Origin: Coptis chinensis
Lineage: Eukaryota > Streptophyta > Magnoliopsida > Ranunculales > Ranunculaceae
Direction: 5' to 3'
Assembly (NCBI GenBank): GCA_015680905.1
Contig: CM027377.1
Span: 20,422,501-20,486,500 of the forward strand
Length of the DNA: 64,000 nt
The notes under the pieces are model-generated. The model made no database searches. It was not told the DNA's origin and saw only the letters and a list, made by a program, of their open reading frames with translations. The position numbers and the translations under genes are program-made. This document shows, in pieces, positions 10,601-22,740 of this stretch. Position 1 is the stretch's first letter, and each line of letters starts with the position of its first letter.

Positions 10601-12870
10601 AAAATGAATTCTCTCCAGCACATAAAATGAATTCCCGTGGCCGACTTAAGACTAAGAGTTTAACACCAACATACTCACATTCAGTAATTCGAAAAGGAAA
10701 TGCCTTTTTTTTTCCTAGGATAACAAATAATGAACTCATTTAACATAAATCACCCTACCCCCCCGTCAAGCAGAAAGTGCCTGTTTGATCAGTAGAGCGA
10801 AAACTCCGAAAAGGCATAATCATATTGTCGACTGGCTATAAAACTTTCTCTTGGTGGAGTGACAAGCGCATCACATGTGAATGATATCACTGAACAAGTA
10901 GCCTCCAAAATATTACTAAAAACAAATTGAAGAAAATTGTGACCAAGGACCCAAAAAGAGAAAAATAAAAAAAACAAAAACAAAAAGTCAACAACAACAT
11001 GGTTCTCAGATAATGCAGAAAAGAAAATGAAGGCTAGTAATAACCTAGGACGCAGTTCAATCGGAAATTGATCGCTAGTCGGCCCAGGCGCGACTAGGCT
11101 TAGTTGGGATAATAACCGTCAGTTCAAGGCTTGCATTTTATATATGCCATAGACTAGGCCAAGGTAAACTTTATGAATAATAGCATTTGCAGGCATAATA
11201 AATAAACCATGCAGAAACAATATAAACCTCAAGACAGATGACATAAAAATAATTAGAAAGGGGTCAGAGCGGCCACCTTATCTGAGACATCAGCTTTACA
11301 ACTGAGCAAGTGTAGTACTGAAGCGAGCTCCGAGTCCAGGTCCTGAAGACGAGATGTTATCTGCTTGATGTCACCAGTACTCAGTTCTGTCCTTCGCTTA
11401 CCACTCTCATGTCTACCCTTTGCCACCATCTCATCATTTCTAGTCATATGCTCTTCGATTTCAGCAGCTGCCAATTACATTAACCATGTAAAGAAGTCAT
11501 CAGTCTGTTCAAAATTTTAATCCCCTAACCCGTCACCCAAATTAAAATACAATACCTTCGAAGTCCACATCTGAAGACCCTGCTCTCTTATTGCTCCATT
11601 TTCTCCACGTATCTGGTTTGTAAAGGTTTGTTGACTCCTGACAATCGGAAAAAGACTCATTCTGACCATGCGTTCCACCAGCATCATCAACAAATTCCTT
11701 ACCAGAGCTCCCTGAGACTGAAGCACTGTTCCTTTCACTTCTACGAACTGTCTTTCCCAAAAACATATAAAGCATGTCAAGATCTAAAATATGTCTTTCT
11801 GATGAAAGAACTTCAAAGGATATGTGAGGGTAATGCAGAATGGATCTTGGTCAGATTGTGGTATCCACAACCTGACCCTACAGGCAATCATACTTATTTT
11901 CCATGGCCATCTAAATCTCTTAAGTCTCAAGTAATTGTAAAGGTTACTGACTGACTGCATCAGCTTCAAGAACTAGAATCACTGAATGTGCAAGAATGAA
12001 GAAATAAAGAAAAGAGACATCGATGCAACAGTAACAATATTCAAGTCAATGATCCACATTAACAACATACTAACCAAATGAAATACAACTAAGACCCACT
12101 CACCCTTTGATAATTCCAGTTGTAAATCGTCGTCATCATGGATATCATGCAAAGACACACGAGCTTTACTTTCTTTGTCTCTTGAACCCAAATCAAATGA
12201 CTGTTCCCTCTCCTTCTCCAATCGACTCAAGATACCAGCAACCCCCGCAACCTTCTCACTCTCCATCCTTCTAAACAAAAAAGAACAACTTAACATTATT
12301 CACCATTCCAAGATACAACTCAAAAACAAGAACTAGCCCAACGTAAAGAATCACGTTTTACCTGCCCGAAGATGAAGGTAGATTAGAAGAGCCATTGGAA
12401 GAATGGCCAGCTTCAAATTCCTCCAAAGAATCACTTCTACCACCATAAAATCTCTGTTGAAACATTCTTCTATCATCAAAAACTTCCTCCTCTTCTTCTT
12501 CTTCACCCAAATCCCAACCATATGCAAGCCAGCCACCTTGTCTCAAAATATCCTTCACTAAATCCATTCTTCCAGCTTCAATCAACTCGTCATGAGTTGG
12601 AAACAAATCAGGGGTCTTTGAATTCTTCATAAACTCAAGTACCCTTTCTTCCAAATCTGAATCCTCCCCACCACCTTCTCCTCCTTCACTTTCCCATACC
12701 TTATTCTCCCACTTCTTTCTACTCAAACCCCTTTCATAAAAACAAGAAAAGCTCAAGTCTTTTCTTCTTGAAGGAATGAACAAAGACTCAAAACGAAGAC
12801 TAGAACAAGTTTTCTTGATTGGGTATGAAGAAAAGATTAAATTTTTTGACACGTTAGTTAATGAAGCCAT
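7651..12870 (-). CDS. PTST2/PTST3 (FLO6-like) chloroplast starch protein with CBM48 domain
   Basis: Eight exons on the minus strand give a 506-residue protein: 12870-12362, 12270-12104, 11747-11556, 11467-11277, 9157-9012, 8923-8773, 7906-7838 and 7746-7651. All junctions are GT-AG and in phase. Residues 1 to about 50 are Ser/Arg/Lys-rich, like a plastid transit peptide. Residues 80-121 form the family's conserved N-terminal block (FMKNSKTPDLFPTHDELI, GGWLAYGWDL), followed by an acidic run of seven Glu. Residues about 290-430 look coiled-coil. The C-terminus (about 423-506) is a CBM48 glycan-binding domain with GSFDGWTSQ (Trp449), YPGRYEIKFIVDGEW and a terminal NNLLFIS. PTST2/3 family proteins bind glucans in the stroma and help starch granule initiation with SS4; that role is family knowledge. 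Intron 4 is about 2.1 kb. I cannot tell PTST2 from PTST3 by eye. Confidence 0.9.
10262..10310. repeat. (CT)n and (CA)n microsatellites in a PTST intron
   Basis: A run of CT dinucleotides near 10270-10283 is followed by a short CACACA run. Both lie in the long fourth intron of the PTST gene. They are non-coding. Confidence 0.8.
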
Positions 12871-13239
12871 TTTCTTTTGAGCATTACATCAAACAGTTGG
12901 TGTTCAGAATGTTGTATTTAAAAAAGAAAAAAAGAGGTGGGAAGAAAAGAATGTTCTTCGAAGGAATGAAAGTAACGAACAAAACTCTAATGTGAGGGGA
13001 CAGCTAGCTATAACTAAATTTTAAGGCGGGTAGGGGAAAATAAAACAGAAACTAACGGCTGTGTCAGATTTCTATGAAAAGGTTGCGAAATATCGTTTGA
13101 AATATATCAGGAGAAATTTCAAAGATATCGGTTAGAGAGTTGGTGTGCTCAATATTTCCAGTGCATTTCTAGAATTGGGGCGTGTCCCTACTCCCTAGGA
13201 TTCATGGTGTGATTCCACTTTATACTTTGCTTAGACGAT
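12871..13239. other. PTST upstream region
   Basis: This should hold the 5'UTR and promoter of the minus-strand PTST gene. It contains purine-rich AAAGAAAAAAAG text near 12920. I could not assign a TATA box with confidence. The LTR element starts at 13240, so the promoter is confined to about 370 bp or reads through the insertion. Confidence 0.35.
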
Positions 13240-13735
13240 TGTAGGGGAGTGATATTCTCTATCCAGCACGCGCTTAGCATGGTGGAACTAATGCACCGAC
13301 CTATGGTATCAGGTCGCATCCAGACAAGAGGCCGATCCTTGACACGCGAACTACACCGGCGGTAGCCGGACCCCCTTATCCATAAGCAATCATGGTGAAG
13401 GTGTACTTGCACTTCGAAGCGATCCGACGCCAAAGCTACTTGCCCGTGACCGCCACTCCTCATCATCACAACCGGACTATGTAGATATTTCTCCGTGCTC
13501 CCCATGATCCACACCCCCGCGTTGGCGACATCCTTTACACGTGGAGGGTGAGGATACACTTTCAATCTCTATAAATACCACTCCTATGAACTACGCCCGG
13601 ATTCTATTCTAACCCCAAAACTTCGAGTAAGATCGTAGGCGGTTCGGCTCCAAAAGCCGAACTTCGGTCTCACCCATCCATCCATATCGGTCCCCGAGAA
13701 GTGTTTGTAAAGGATTATCATATCACACCTTTACA
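13240..13735 (+). repeat. Left LTR of the short LTR element
   Basis: It is 496 bp, TG to CA. It shares long identical islands with the right copy, for example GCTTAGCATGGTGGAACTAA and TTATCCATAAGCAATCATGG, separated by GC-rich blocks that do not align well. Confidence 0.75.
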
Positions 13736-14839
13736 TTGAATGGGCCTCAATTACTTGAGAAACCACTTTCACACAACTTCAAAACTCAAAACCAACGGTT
13801 CTCCCACGAAGCATGGAAAGCCTCGAAGCTCAAGTCCGAGTTTAGTCGGTCATGGCATAAAGCGGGCACATTACCCCGCTCCAACAAGAAAATTCGATCA
13901 AGTCAATCAAGCTTTTACGAGGGGCTGACCACGGGGATCATTATCATCTCAATAGGGCGGTTATTATGATCCTGACAAGAAAACTCTTTTGTGATTCGCA
14001 TTTTTATTTTTACGTGTTAATGAAGCTCAAAACCTGGGGCTAACTATAGTCACGCCAATTCAAGGCTAGGGCGATCTCCAAAGCGGGATGCCCACTAGAC
14101 CATTTTTGGGGCATAGCGTCATTATCATCTCAAGATAGGCCCCAAGATCTCCATTCCTTAGAAACAATCATGATGGAGGGCTTCATCTCCAAAAGATGAG
14201 GGAAACCACACCGGCTCTTGAACAAAACACCGGGGAGTTCAAACGCGTTTCAAGCACAACTAACTCTTTTTGTGCTAGGACCTATACTCCTTTTTTTTAG
14301 GATTTCAGCCCGAGAACGTTAATGACGCTCTCCCAATACAAAGCCCAAAGCGCCTCTCCCTGGGGCTAACTATAAGCAGAGCTCTCTGGCGAGCGGCTCG
14401 GGGGGAGCATACCGTAGCGTAACGCTTAACGCGCGATGAGCGAACGCAATGGCATTTTTTGAAACGCCAATTCAAGGCTAGCTATTGACGATCTCTAGGA
14501 TCAAAGCGGGATGCTCTCATCGCAGCAACTCTCGGGGAGCTCGGGGGCTAAACACGTCACGGGGAGCTTCTGTGCTCATCGCCCTGAGCTTTCTAAGGAG
14601 CTTACGGGCTCACCTCTTTCATCCTCTCCGATACTTAGGGTTAACCAACGAAGAACCCGGTAAGCACCATAACCCACGAACTTCGCGGGGGCACGGTCCC
14701 TTTCGCCCTAAAAGATCAAAAACATATCGCGTTCCAGGCATTATCATAGCAACTTAACATATACGAGAATCGATCGCGTGGCCGATTCCCAACTATCACA
14801 TAGTACATGCCACCGTTCCGGAGGTCGTTATCCTCAGGT

Positions 14840-15259
14840 TGGTAGGGAGTGATATTCTCTATCCAAAGACGAGCTTAGCATGGTGGAACTAATGCACCGA
14901 CCTATGGTATCAAAGTCGCATCCATCGGATCGCAACATCGCGCGAACTACACGGGCTACGGACCTTTATCCATAAGCAATCATGGTGAAGGTGTACTTGC
15001 ACTAATAATGTCACCGATCCACGGAAAAAGCTACTTGCCCGCCACGCCCTCTCATTACATCCTTTACGTGCGGGGGTGAGGATACACTTTCAATCTCTAT
15101 AAATACCACTCCTATGAACTAACCACGGTGATTCTATTCTGACCCCAAAACTTCAGAGTTTCGAGGGGCGGTTTCCTTCCAAAACTTCGGTCTCACCCAT
15201 CCATCCATATCAGTCCCCCAGAGACTGTTTGTAAGGGATTATCATATCACACCTTTACA
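14840..15259 (+). repeat. Right LTR of the short LTR element
   Basis: It is about 420 bp, TG to CA, shorter than the left copy mainly in the GC-rich blocks. The TATA island and the final ATCATATCACACCTTTACA island are conserved. Confidence 0.75.
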
Positions 15260-15905
15260 ACGATAATCCCATATTCTAATGATACGCTAATGTTAAGGTC
15301 TTTTCAAGCACAATAGGCTCCACAGGATGGTTCCCTCCCTCATATGGAAGTTGAAAGTCCACAGTGGCTAAGTGCTAACTGAAATGCTCACAAACATCCG
15401 GAATAAACCAGTATTTCAGCCATTCAATGTGTTGAAAAATTCTAAAGTTATGATTCTTGGAATAAAAAAGGTCGTGTTTTGCATTGAACTCCGTTGTCTC
15501 CATTTGGCCCATTTTACGTTTTGGACTCTGATTTCATGGTTCTTGTCTTCTTGTCGTTGGTCTTCTGTTGCTGCATTCAAACTGTAATGCTTCCATTTGG
15601 GCCAACTTAAACGTTCAACGTTTTTGGTATCTCATTTTAAATATTAAAAAAAAACGTTTTTGAGTCTATACTCTGTAGTGGCTGTCCTAAATACAAAGAT
15701 TGATTGATACTGTTCACCTAAACGTGTCAATCTTGTTTGCCTCATCGACAACTAAGTGAATAACACACCTCAAATTCATTGGAAAACACTTATCATCAAG
15801 ATAAAGAAAATGTGGATAAAAAATTTCAAAATATGTTTTCTTGCATTATAATTTTTGTTGTCGATATCAAAAGAAAATGGCGCCTCAAGACATTGAGATC
15901 AAAGC
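15260..15905. other. Intergenic, nothing recognised
   Basis: A 71-codon chance frame at 15372-15587 has no motif. No other signal was seen. Confidence 0.4.
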
Positions 15906-15908
15906 TAA

Positions 15909-16487
15909 GGGGGTGTTTGTTTTTCCTATTTATAAGTGTTTGCTACTTATAAGTAGGTCCTAAAACTTGTTTGTTTTTTGCTACTTATAAGTATTTATAA
16001 GTGGTAGGGGTGTTTGTTTTTTCAAGCACTTATAAGTGGCGACATTACAATTTTACCCATATTTTAATAACACACGTATGCTTCTCTTCACAAAGTTAAT
16101 GACGATCATATAAGAAATCAATTTAATGGAAGTAGAAATAAATTTATATAGACCATGCATTAAACAATCCACAATAGACATACTGTTTATTATGATAATC
16201 ATGAAATGCTATTGGAAAGACATTAACTTCTTTTCATTTGCTATTTGGTTAGTTATGTAATTTTATATGCATCCATGAGTAGTTATGTAATTTTATGTCT
16301 AATCCCAACTTATAAGTTGGTGTAAGTAGGATTTTATCGCTTACAACTTTCGGCCCTATTTATAAGTTTTTTTGACCATTGGCTACTTATAAGTGAGAAA
16401 AAACAAATGGGTAAAAACTAGTGGTCCACTACTTACAAGTGCTTATAAGTAGTTTATCACTTATAAGTAGGAAAAACAAACACCCCC
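15909..16487. mobile_element. Tourist-like (PIF/Harbinger type) MITE
   Basis: The 579-bp element has nearly perfect terminal inverted repeats of about 29 bp starting GGGGGTGTTTGTTTTTCCTA. It is flanked by TAA at 15906-15908 and 16488-16490. The subterminal parts are packed with CTTATAAGT motifs in both orientations. A 3-bp TAA/TTA duplication and a GGGGGTGTTTG terminus are known for Tourist-like MITEs. No coding sequence. Confidence 0.85.
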
Positions 16488-16490
16488 TAA

Positions 16491-16916
16491 GGGCATCTCC
16501 AATGGGGGTGTAAAATTACACCTCCACCTAGGCTCCACGTAGGTGCCATTAGGATTTTACACCTCTAATTGTATAGTATTATGCAATTTCATAAATATCC
16601 ACACTCTATACTCTCCAATGGAAGAGTGTAAAAAAATAGATTTTAAACTCCGGACGCCACTCCAAGTGGACGCCCCTCTTTAATTTAGAAGCGGGACGCC
16701 ACTGGTGACGTCCGAAGTTTTAAGTTTAAACAGACGTTATTTTAAGTGACGCGTCAGGGCTTTTTATTAACTAATAAGCGAGGGGAATTCTCCACCCTCT
16801 CTATTAGCTAATACACTATTACCTACGGTTTAGCACTCCCATTGGAGAGAGTTTTTTTATATTTGGGGTGTAAAATTTCCACTCTATACGGTTTACACCC
16901 CCCATTGGAGATGCCC
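16491..16916. mobile_element. Second TAA-flanked MITE abutting the first
   Basis: The 426-bp element has inverted ends GGGCATCTCCAATGGGGG and is flanked by TAA at 16488-16490 (shared with the MITE on its left) and at 16917-16919. No coding sequence. A 124-codon minus frame that runs through its right end is a chance frame. The 3-bp TAA flank suggests the same PIF/Harbinger superfamily, but the terminus belongs to a different family from its neighbour. Confidence 0.8.
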
Positions 16917-18304
16917 TAAGAGCGCAAATTCTTAATTTTTTATTGAAAGATGAGCCACAAGTTAATCGTGGACTGTCCATCGTCCCAATACGGATGTGTT
17001 CTTGGCTCCAGTGAAGTGGACTTCCAAACTCAAAATGGGCCCAAATATCATCAATGAGCACTAAAGAACATACAAGATGGATAAGTATAAACCAGTAATG
17101 TACATGCAAAATTATGAAAAGGAAATGTGTTGTTGCTTTCCTACGTGCAATCCATGTGAATTGTGAAGCATGTTTGGCCTTTACACATGCCAACCCTGAT
17201 TCTCAACCAGAAAAGCGTTATGGTGGAAGTAGAATTTATCTTTCTCATCCATATTATCAACTAGAAAACCTATGTATTTGAGTATTTTCTTGTATTTACC
17301 ACACAATTTATGGAGTATCATAATCATAGTATAAGCATTGTCTTCAAAATCCGATATCTAGTGTTGCTTGTTTTTTTTTGTTGATAATTTTAATGTCTAC
17401 TGATGTTTCGAATTTTTTTTCGACGTGGTCCAGTACATGAAATAGTTTGACTCATCCATGTGAATACGCTCATGGATTTAGAATGAACTCCTGTTGTCCT
17501 GTAACGTTCCCATTGTCATACAAGAGAATTAACACTTTCAAAACGATATTTGGTACAATATTATTACGTGTACTGGCATTTTGAGCCATGTGTTCACTGC
17601 TCAGCACTGATGATAGTCGTTTTTTATATTTTGCAAAAAAATGTACGCTGTGTTTGGTTATTAGTAAAACTATAAAGTTGAGATAGATCCTAGAACAGGG
17701 GAGGGTTTTGCACTGAAGTAAGAGGATTTCAAAGTTGTTGATAGATGTTTCTACTGGAAGTACAGGTCCCAGAACTCATGATTGAGCTTTTAATTGGACA
17801 CTATTTCGATTGACTTATGTGAATACCATCAGGATGCCCAAGAATGCCTTCCTGTGGGTTTGATCTATGCTCAAATTTGCAAATATATATTCAGCAGGTG
17901 CAGAAGGTCGGGGAGTTCTTTCTATGTGGTGATGAATAGATACACCACCGCCATCGGTAATCCTTAACAAATATATTAGATAAAAAAAAGCTAAACATAA
18001 CAGCAGGCTCAATTTGATTGACAAAATAATCAGCAATCAATAAGGAATCTCACTGTACCAATCGTTATAGTAGAATATAACGATCAATGGTTTAGACCAT
18101 CTAGGCCACTGATTAGTTATGGTAAAAACTTTTATGTAACTGTCACTACAAAAGGCAGCATTGCAGTACAAAACAGTAAAGTAGGAGCCGGCAGTACCAT
18201 AATATACATTCCTAATAATAATTTTGGGCTTAACAGCAGGCGCATTCAGTTGAAATCTGTGAAGGCAAAAACCAGCTATTTCTTGAAGAACAGTTGCAAC
18301 GATA
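16917..18304. other. Intergenic and VIP5 3' region
   Basis: No gene, RNA or clear repeat is seen. The 200-300 bases left of 18305 should be the VIP5 3'UTR. Short frames at 16819-17193 and 17815-18036 show no recognisable motif. Confidence 0.4.
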
Positions 18305-20251
18305 TCATAATTCAGTTAGAACACCTCGACGTCGCTTGTAGTCGCTGATTGTCAGTGTCAGTGAATGCATCCTGCCATCATTTTCTGGGACTTTGCATCC
18401 AATTGATGCCTCTATCCTTTGTTTCCTTGCCATGAATCCCAAATGGAATCCATCGGGTCCTCCAAAATTCTTCAACACTGCCAGTGAGATTGGCAAATTA
18501 AAGTTGTGCAATGAGTTCGACACCGTACCTTGATCAACAGGGGCCTTTGTATCTACCAACTTCCGAGCACCAGCTGCTGCTGTTGGTGGGAAGACAGCCA
18601 CATTAGTTGTCCCCGCTACTCCTGCTGCCCCATTGCCTCCACCTGACTCTAATGATTCAGCAGCAACATGCCCATTTTTGGAATCTTCTGTGACAGGGTT
18701 TGATACAAAATAATTTCTTGACTTTGTCCATCTTCTGGAGAATGGGTCGTATCCTTCTTCACCAGCCTTCAGACTTGTGTTAACTGGCTTCTTTTCAGAG
18801 GCATTCTTGAAGTTTTCGGCCCTGTTTTTCTTGTTCATCTCTGCCAATCTCACAGCCTTAAGGTCTTTTCCCTTTGTCTGCCTAGAAGCCTCCAGTTCCT
18901 GGAGCCTTGCCTTGATTCTCTCCACTTCTTCCCTATTCAGCTCATTCTCTGCCACATCCATCTCCCTCCTGAGGCGTTCCTTCTCAGCTGCAATGTTCAA
19001 TGGCCTTGACGAAGCGGATTTTTTCTCCTCCAACATTTTTTTCACAGTTGCAGATGAATAAACAAAAGCCGTTGCCTTCTGTATAGCCTCCCGTTTTTCC
19101 AGTAACTGTTTGCAAGTTGGCATTTGTACCCCAGCATGCTTCATTGCCTGTACCCACTCCCTGAACTCCTCTTCAAGTGGCGGGGTTTCAGATATCACTG
19201 ACATTTGCCACCTGGCTTCCAATGTCCCCCAGGTAACATTTAAGTACTTGTTTGTGTTCTTGTTCTCCATTCTGTATTGCTTGTTAGGCTCAGTAGCATC
19301 AACATTCTTGACAATGCAGAGCCTGTAACAGGCCCTGTTGTCTTTCATCCCGATCCCAACCCTCACAAAGCATCCTACAATCAACTCTCCGAAGAAAGGC
19401 TCCTTGAACCATCTAGCTAACTGCGACCTTCTGATTGTTATTTCCTTGATATCCTCGAGCATGAGTGTGTCCTCGTTGTCGGACTTTCCTTCGTCACTGT
19501 CATCCAAATCCTCTTCCCCTGCCGATTCTTCGTCTTTGTTGTAGCTTGGACTCTGGTTCTCGCTTTGGCTAGAGTCACTACTTTGAGCACCCATTACAGA
19601 ATTTCTCCGGACAGACGGAGCATCCTGATCGACAAGATTTCCTCTAGATACTTCCCTCAATTTACGATGGCCCTCTAAGTCCTGCTTTTTCAGTCTCTTT
19701 GCTCGCAGCTCATTCAAAGCGTCATCCTTGGCACCCACCCTCTCAGAAAATCTAGCTGACGAACGCACACGTGACGGAGTTGGTTCTGGAGTTCCTTTCA
19801 AAACTTGGCTCTTCTTTCCTCTCTGCTTAGGTCTCACCCTGTCTCTCAATCGCTGTTCATCTCTCTTCTGGGCTCGATCTGATAGAATCATCTCCCTTTG
19901 AAGCTCAGTCAATTGTGCAAGCTGTTCCCTGTCATAATCGTCCTTGTAAAGATCACTCCCAACATCAGACTCATCACTGCCACCATCCACATTATCAACT
20001 CCATAGTTGCAACCATCACTTAGGCTACCATTGTCATCATCCTTTTCAATAGGATCCAGTCTCTTCTTCAGAGGAACATTAGATCTAGATGGCTTCAAGG
20101 TGTCATGGCCTAGATCATCGTCATTAGAGTCACTTTCATTGTTGTATGAAGCTTCCTGTTGCCTGCTAGATAGTGAACGTGGATGCAGGTTCCTCCCATG
20201 TGGACCGGTTCTTCCGGCAGCCTCCAGAAGCAAGCTTTCCAGATCATCCAT
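18305..20251 (-). CDS. VIP5: VIP5 / RTF1, Paf1 complex subunit with Plus-3 domain
   Basis: A single uninterrupted coding exon of 648 residues starts MDDLESLLLEAAGRTG. Residues 40-115 and 225-265 are acidic and Ser/Asp-rich. Residues about 105-140 (YDREQLAQLTELQREMILSD) match the region of RTF1 tied to histone H2B ubiquitination. Residues about 268-385 are the Plus-3 domain (ITIRRSQLARWFKEPFFGEL, VGCFVRVGIG, YRLCIVKNVDA, NVTWG). Residues 420-460 are a charged coiled coil (EKERLRREMDVAENELNREE). In Arabidopsis VIP5 acts in the nuclear Paf1 complex on elongating RNA polymerase II and is needed for FLC expression; this is family knowledge. Length agrees with plant VIP5. The start is the first Met, preceded by probable spliced leader sequence. 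Confidence 0.95.
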   Translation of the reverse strand: MDDLESLLLEAAGRTGPHGRNLHPRSLSSRQQEASYNNESDSNDDDLGHDTLKPSRSNVPLKKRLDPIEKDDDNGSLSDGCNYGVDNVDGGSDESDVGSDLYKDDYDREQLAQLTELQREMILSDRAQKRDEQRLRDRVRPKQRGKKSQVLKGTPEPTPSRVRSSARFSERVGAKDDALNELRAKRLKKQDLEGHRKLREVSRGNLVDQDAPSVRRNSVMGAQSSDSSQSENQSPSYNKDEESAGEEDLDDSDEGKSDNEDTLMLEDIKEITIRRSQLARWFKEPFFGELIVGCFVRVGIGMKDNRACYRLCIVKNVDATEPNKQYRMENKNTNKYLNVTWGTLEARWQMSVISETPPLEEEFREWVQAMKHAGVQMPTCKQLLEKREAIQKATAFVYSSATVKKMLEEKKSASSRPLNIAAEKERLRREMDVAENELNREEVERIKARLQELEASRQTKGKDLKAVRLAEMNKKNRAENFKNASEKKPVNTSLKAGEEGYDPFSRRWTKSRNYFVSNPVTEDSKNGHVAAESLESGGGNGAAGVAGTTNVAVFPPTAAAGARKLVDTKAPVDQGTVSNSLHNFNLPISLAVLKNFGGPDGFHLGFMARKQRIEASIGCKVPENDGRMHSLTLTISDYKRRRGVLTEL

Positions 20252-22586
20252 GATCAGCTGCTGAAGTTACAGATATATTTTCCTATGTAAACTGCAGAAA
20301 ATTGAAAAGGAAAGTGAATAAAGAGGGGCAAAGATAAACAATATAATAACAAATGAAGTAACCTTGATATCATTATATCAGCAATATATGAAATGCCAAC
20401 AGACGACCAGAAGAAAGGAACACAAAATGTTGTATAATCATAAAGACATTTGAGTTCATTATTCTTCTAGACGTTTTAATTTTTGTAGTAATATTAGTTT
20501 GACTTGGAGGGGAAATGAAGATTCCGGTAGCCAAACCGTGACAATTGTACTAGGCCCCTGTAATTTTCCTTTCTTTCCTTTATATATAGGTTGAAATCAC
20601 ATCTCCACTCATTACAAAAGTGTAAATTGAAGAACATTCTCTAGAGACTAAAGTAAACAAAGGAAAATTACATGGGACTAGTACAACCATCAGACACAAC
20701 CTCAGTTTAGCCTAATCACTTAGTTAGTGGAACATATAGGTTAAAATGTCATACAATCAACAACAGCCATTAAAAGAAGAAAATCAGTGAACAAGAGAAG
20801 TATAAAAAATAAAAAACTCAGACAATTCATAAGTGCACATTCAAAAGTCTGATGTCTGAGGCACTGAGCTAGTAGGTAGTCTGAACCTCTATCAAATAAT
20901 TCATCACTGCTAAGAGTACCCAAGGTACGGGTACTGCCCCATGCAACACTCCACATAATAAAGCAGATTCGACAAGGCATACTTCGTTTCAAACTTTACC
21001 TATTTTCAGAGTCTACAACTTTTACCTATTTTGGGAATACTAATCTCTCACACAAATGCTCATAATGTAGCAACGACCCTGAAGAGAAAGGAACAAATTT
21101 TTTGGGGAAAAAATAACGGTAGTAGTAAAAGTTAAGCATATATATAGACAAAAGCAGCTATAAAATATGTTGACATTTGAAGAAATGTTGGAAACTGAAG
21201 GTGCTACACATTGTGGAGATTTAGACAAAAGGAAAAAATGCAACATTTAAGGTTATAAAACAATGTGACTTACTCTCTTTTATCAGTAAAACCAAGAGTA
21301 TGTTAACCAATCAATCAGAAGAAAGCTTAGTTGGAGATAATATACATATACAAACAAGTACATAAAATCCCAACCTTTAAATAACCATCGAAAATACCAC
21401 TGTCAATACATAATAAAATCCCATCCAAATACAACGCAGCCTTAAGGAAATTCTGCCAACTCCAAAAGAAAAACATGAGCCAATAAAATAATAGCCCCTT
21501 GATAGATGAAATTGGATCGTGCAAGCTCAAGATCTTTGCCATCAAAGTTTCCTCTGTTTCTCCTCAACCAAATCCACTAAAATTACAAAATTGCGCCATG
21601 ATCCCTTAGGCGGATACCTTTTGGAAAAATACACAAGAAGGCCACAAAGCTATATGCTCTATCACTAACCTGGATTGTCTGTTTAACCCTTAGAACCAAG
21701 AAATGATAATCCAACTTTCCAAGACAAGGCAAAAACGAGAAGATGGAATACAGATTACAGATTTCCTCCAGCATTACATAGACAGTAAGTTCTAGAGACA
21801 GTCTCCACTCTCTAGGGATTGTCACCAAGTGAAGACCACACCTTTAAGAGGAATTTGAAGCCCCAAATTCATTGGCTTCGAAAATTAGGAATTCTATTGG
21901 CGTAGTGGGTCTCACTACTATATGTCTATATGCATACTACTAGGAAATGACATGAATAACAAACACATAACATTCTGATAACTTGATAAGCATATATACT
22001 ACTCAAAAGGTGTCAAAGAAGTACACATCTCCTCAATTGCAAGAAACTTTCAATTTCTCTCCTAGTAGGCACAGGCCTTTAAACAAAAAAACTACATACC
22101 CTATTCATAAAAAACCATCCAACAAATCAACAATGCCCTTAAAAACATAGTGACAGACTCACACACACAACAACTAAGTACTCTAATAATCAACACAAGC
22201 CCACATAATACATAGTAATAAAAGATAATGATTCCTAAGTAGCACCGCAAAAGTCCCAGAGTATACAACGTGACTTAACAGTGAAACACACATACACATT
22301 GTCATGGAATTGTAAAACACACAATCTCTATGCTATACAATGGTATAAACTACACCAGTTACTACTCTAAAACCTCAAGCTTGTATAGAGCACAAGATAT
22401 CATGTTTTTCCAAGATATTAAAAGTAACCAAGTTATAAAAGAGTGTACTTGTTACCATTTCTACTAGTATCTAAAACACCCTATTATCTAACACGTACAT
22501 AGTTTATACAAAACCAAACTTTTCATACATTGCCTTAAACCATTCACGAAATGAAGCTTAGACAAAAAGGGGAGTGAGAAAATTAC

Positions 22587-22740
22587 CTGAAAACGTAGAG
22601 AGGAGAGTTGGTAGAGCGGTTTGTTCCTCTGGGGTGGGTTTTCCAGTTGGAAGAAGAAGAGCTTGTGCAAAGAGTGAAAAAGTGCAAATAGCTTGTGCAA
22701 ATATTTTGTGTGAGAGTTGCACAGATGCCACCCAAGTAAA
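22587..22740 (-). other. VIP5: Probable 5'UTR exon of VIP5
   Basis: On the minus strand a pyrimidine-rich leader with CTCTTCTTCTTCC ends TACGTTTTCAG directly before GTAATTTTC, a good donor at 22586-22585. The next plausible acceptors lie just upstream of the VIP5 ATG (AACTTCAG near 20262). This would give a 5'UTR intron of about 2.3 kb (about 20263-22586), in which I see no other gene. This is an inference from splice signals only. Confidence 0.45.

Larger units (their letters stand above)
13240..15259 (+). mobile_element. Short non-coding LTR element (TRIM/LARD type)
   Basis: Two direct repeats, 13240-13735 (start TGTAGGGGAGTGATATTC) and 14840-15259 (start TGGTAGGGAGTGATATTC), both end CACACCTTTACA. 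They bracket about 1.1 kb of non-coding DNA. The whole 2,020-bp unit is flanked by a perfect 5-bp duplication ACGAT (13235-13239 and 15260-15264). Both repeats carry CTCTATAAATACC, a TATA-type core promoter reading plus. No gag or pol is visible, so it depended on another element. A clear primer-binding site was not found. The two LTRs differ in many blocks, so it looks old, or the sequence is unreliable there. Structurally whole, coding-free. Confidence 0.75.

Noticed and set aside
13300-13325. TGGTATCAGG resembling a tRNA-Met primer-binding site
   Set aside because: It lies inside the direct repeat and occurs in both LTR copies, so it cannot be the site just after the left LTR.
18777-19544. 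Plus-strand frames of 68-94 codons
   Set aside because: They are shadows on the opposite strand of the VIP5 coding exon.
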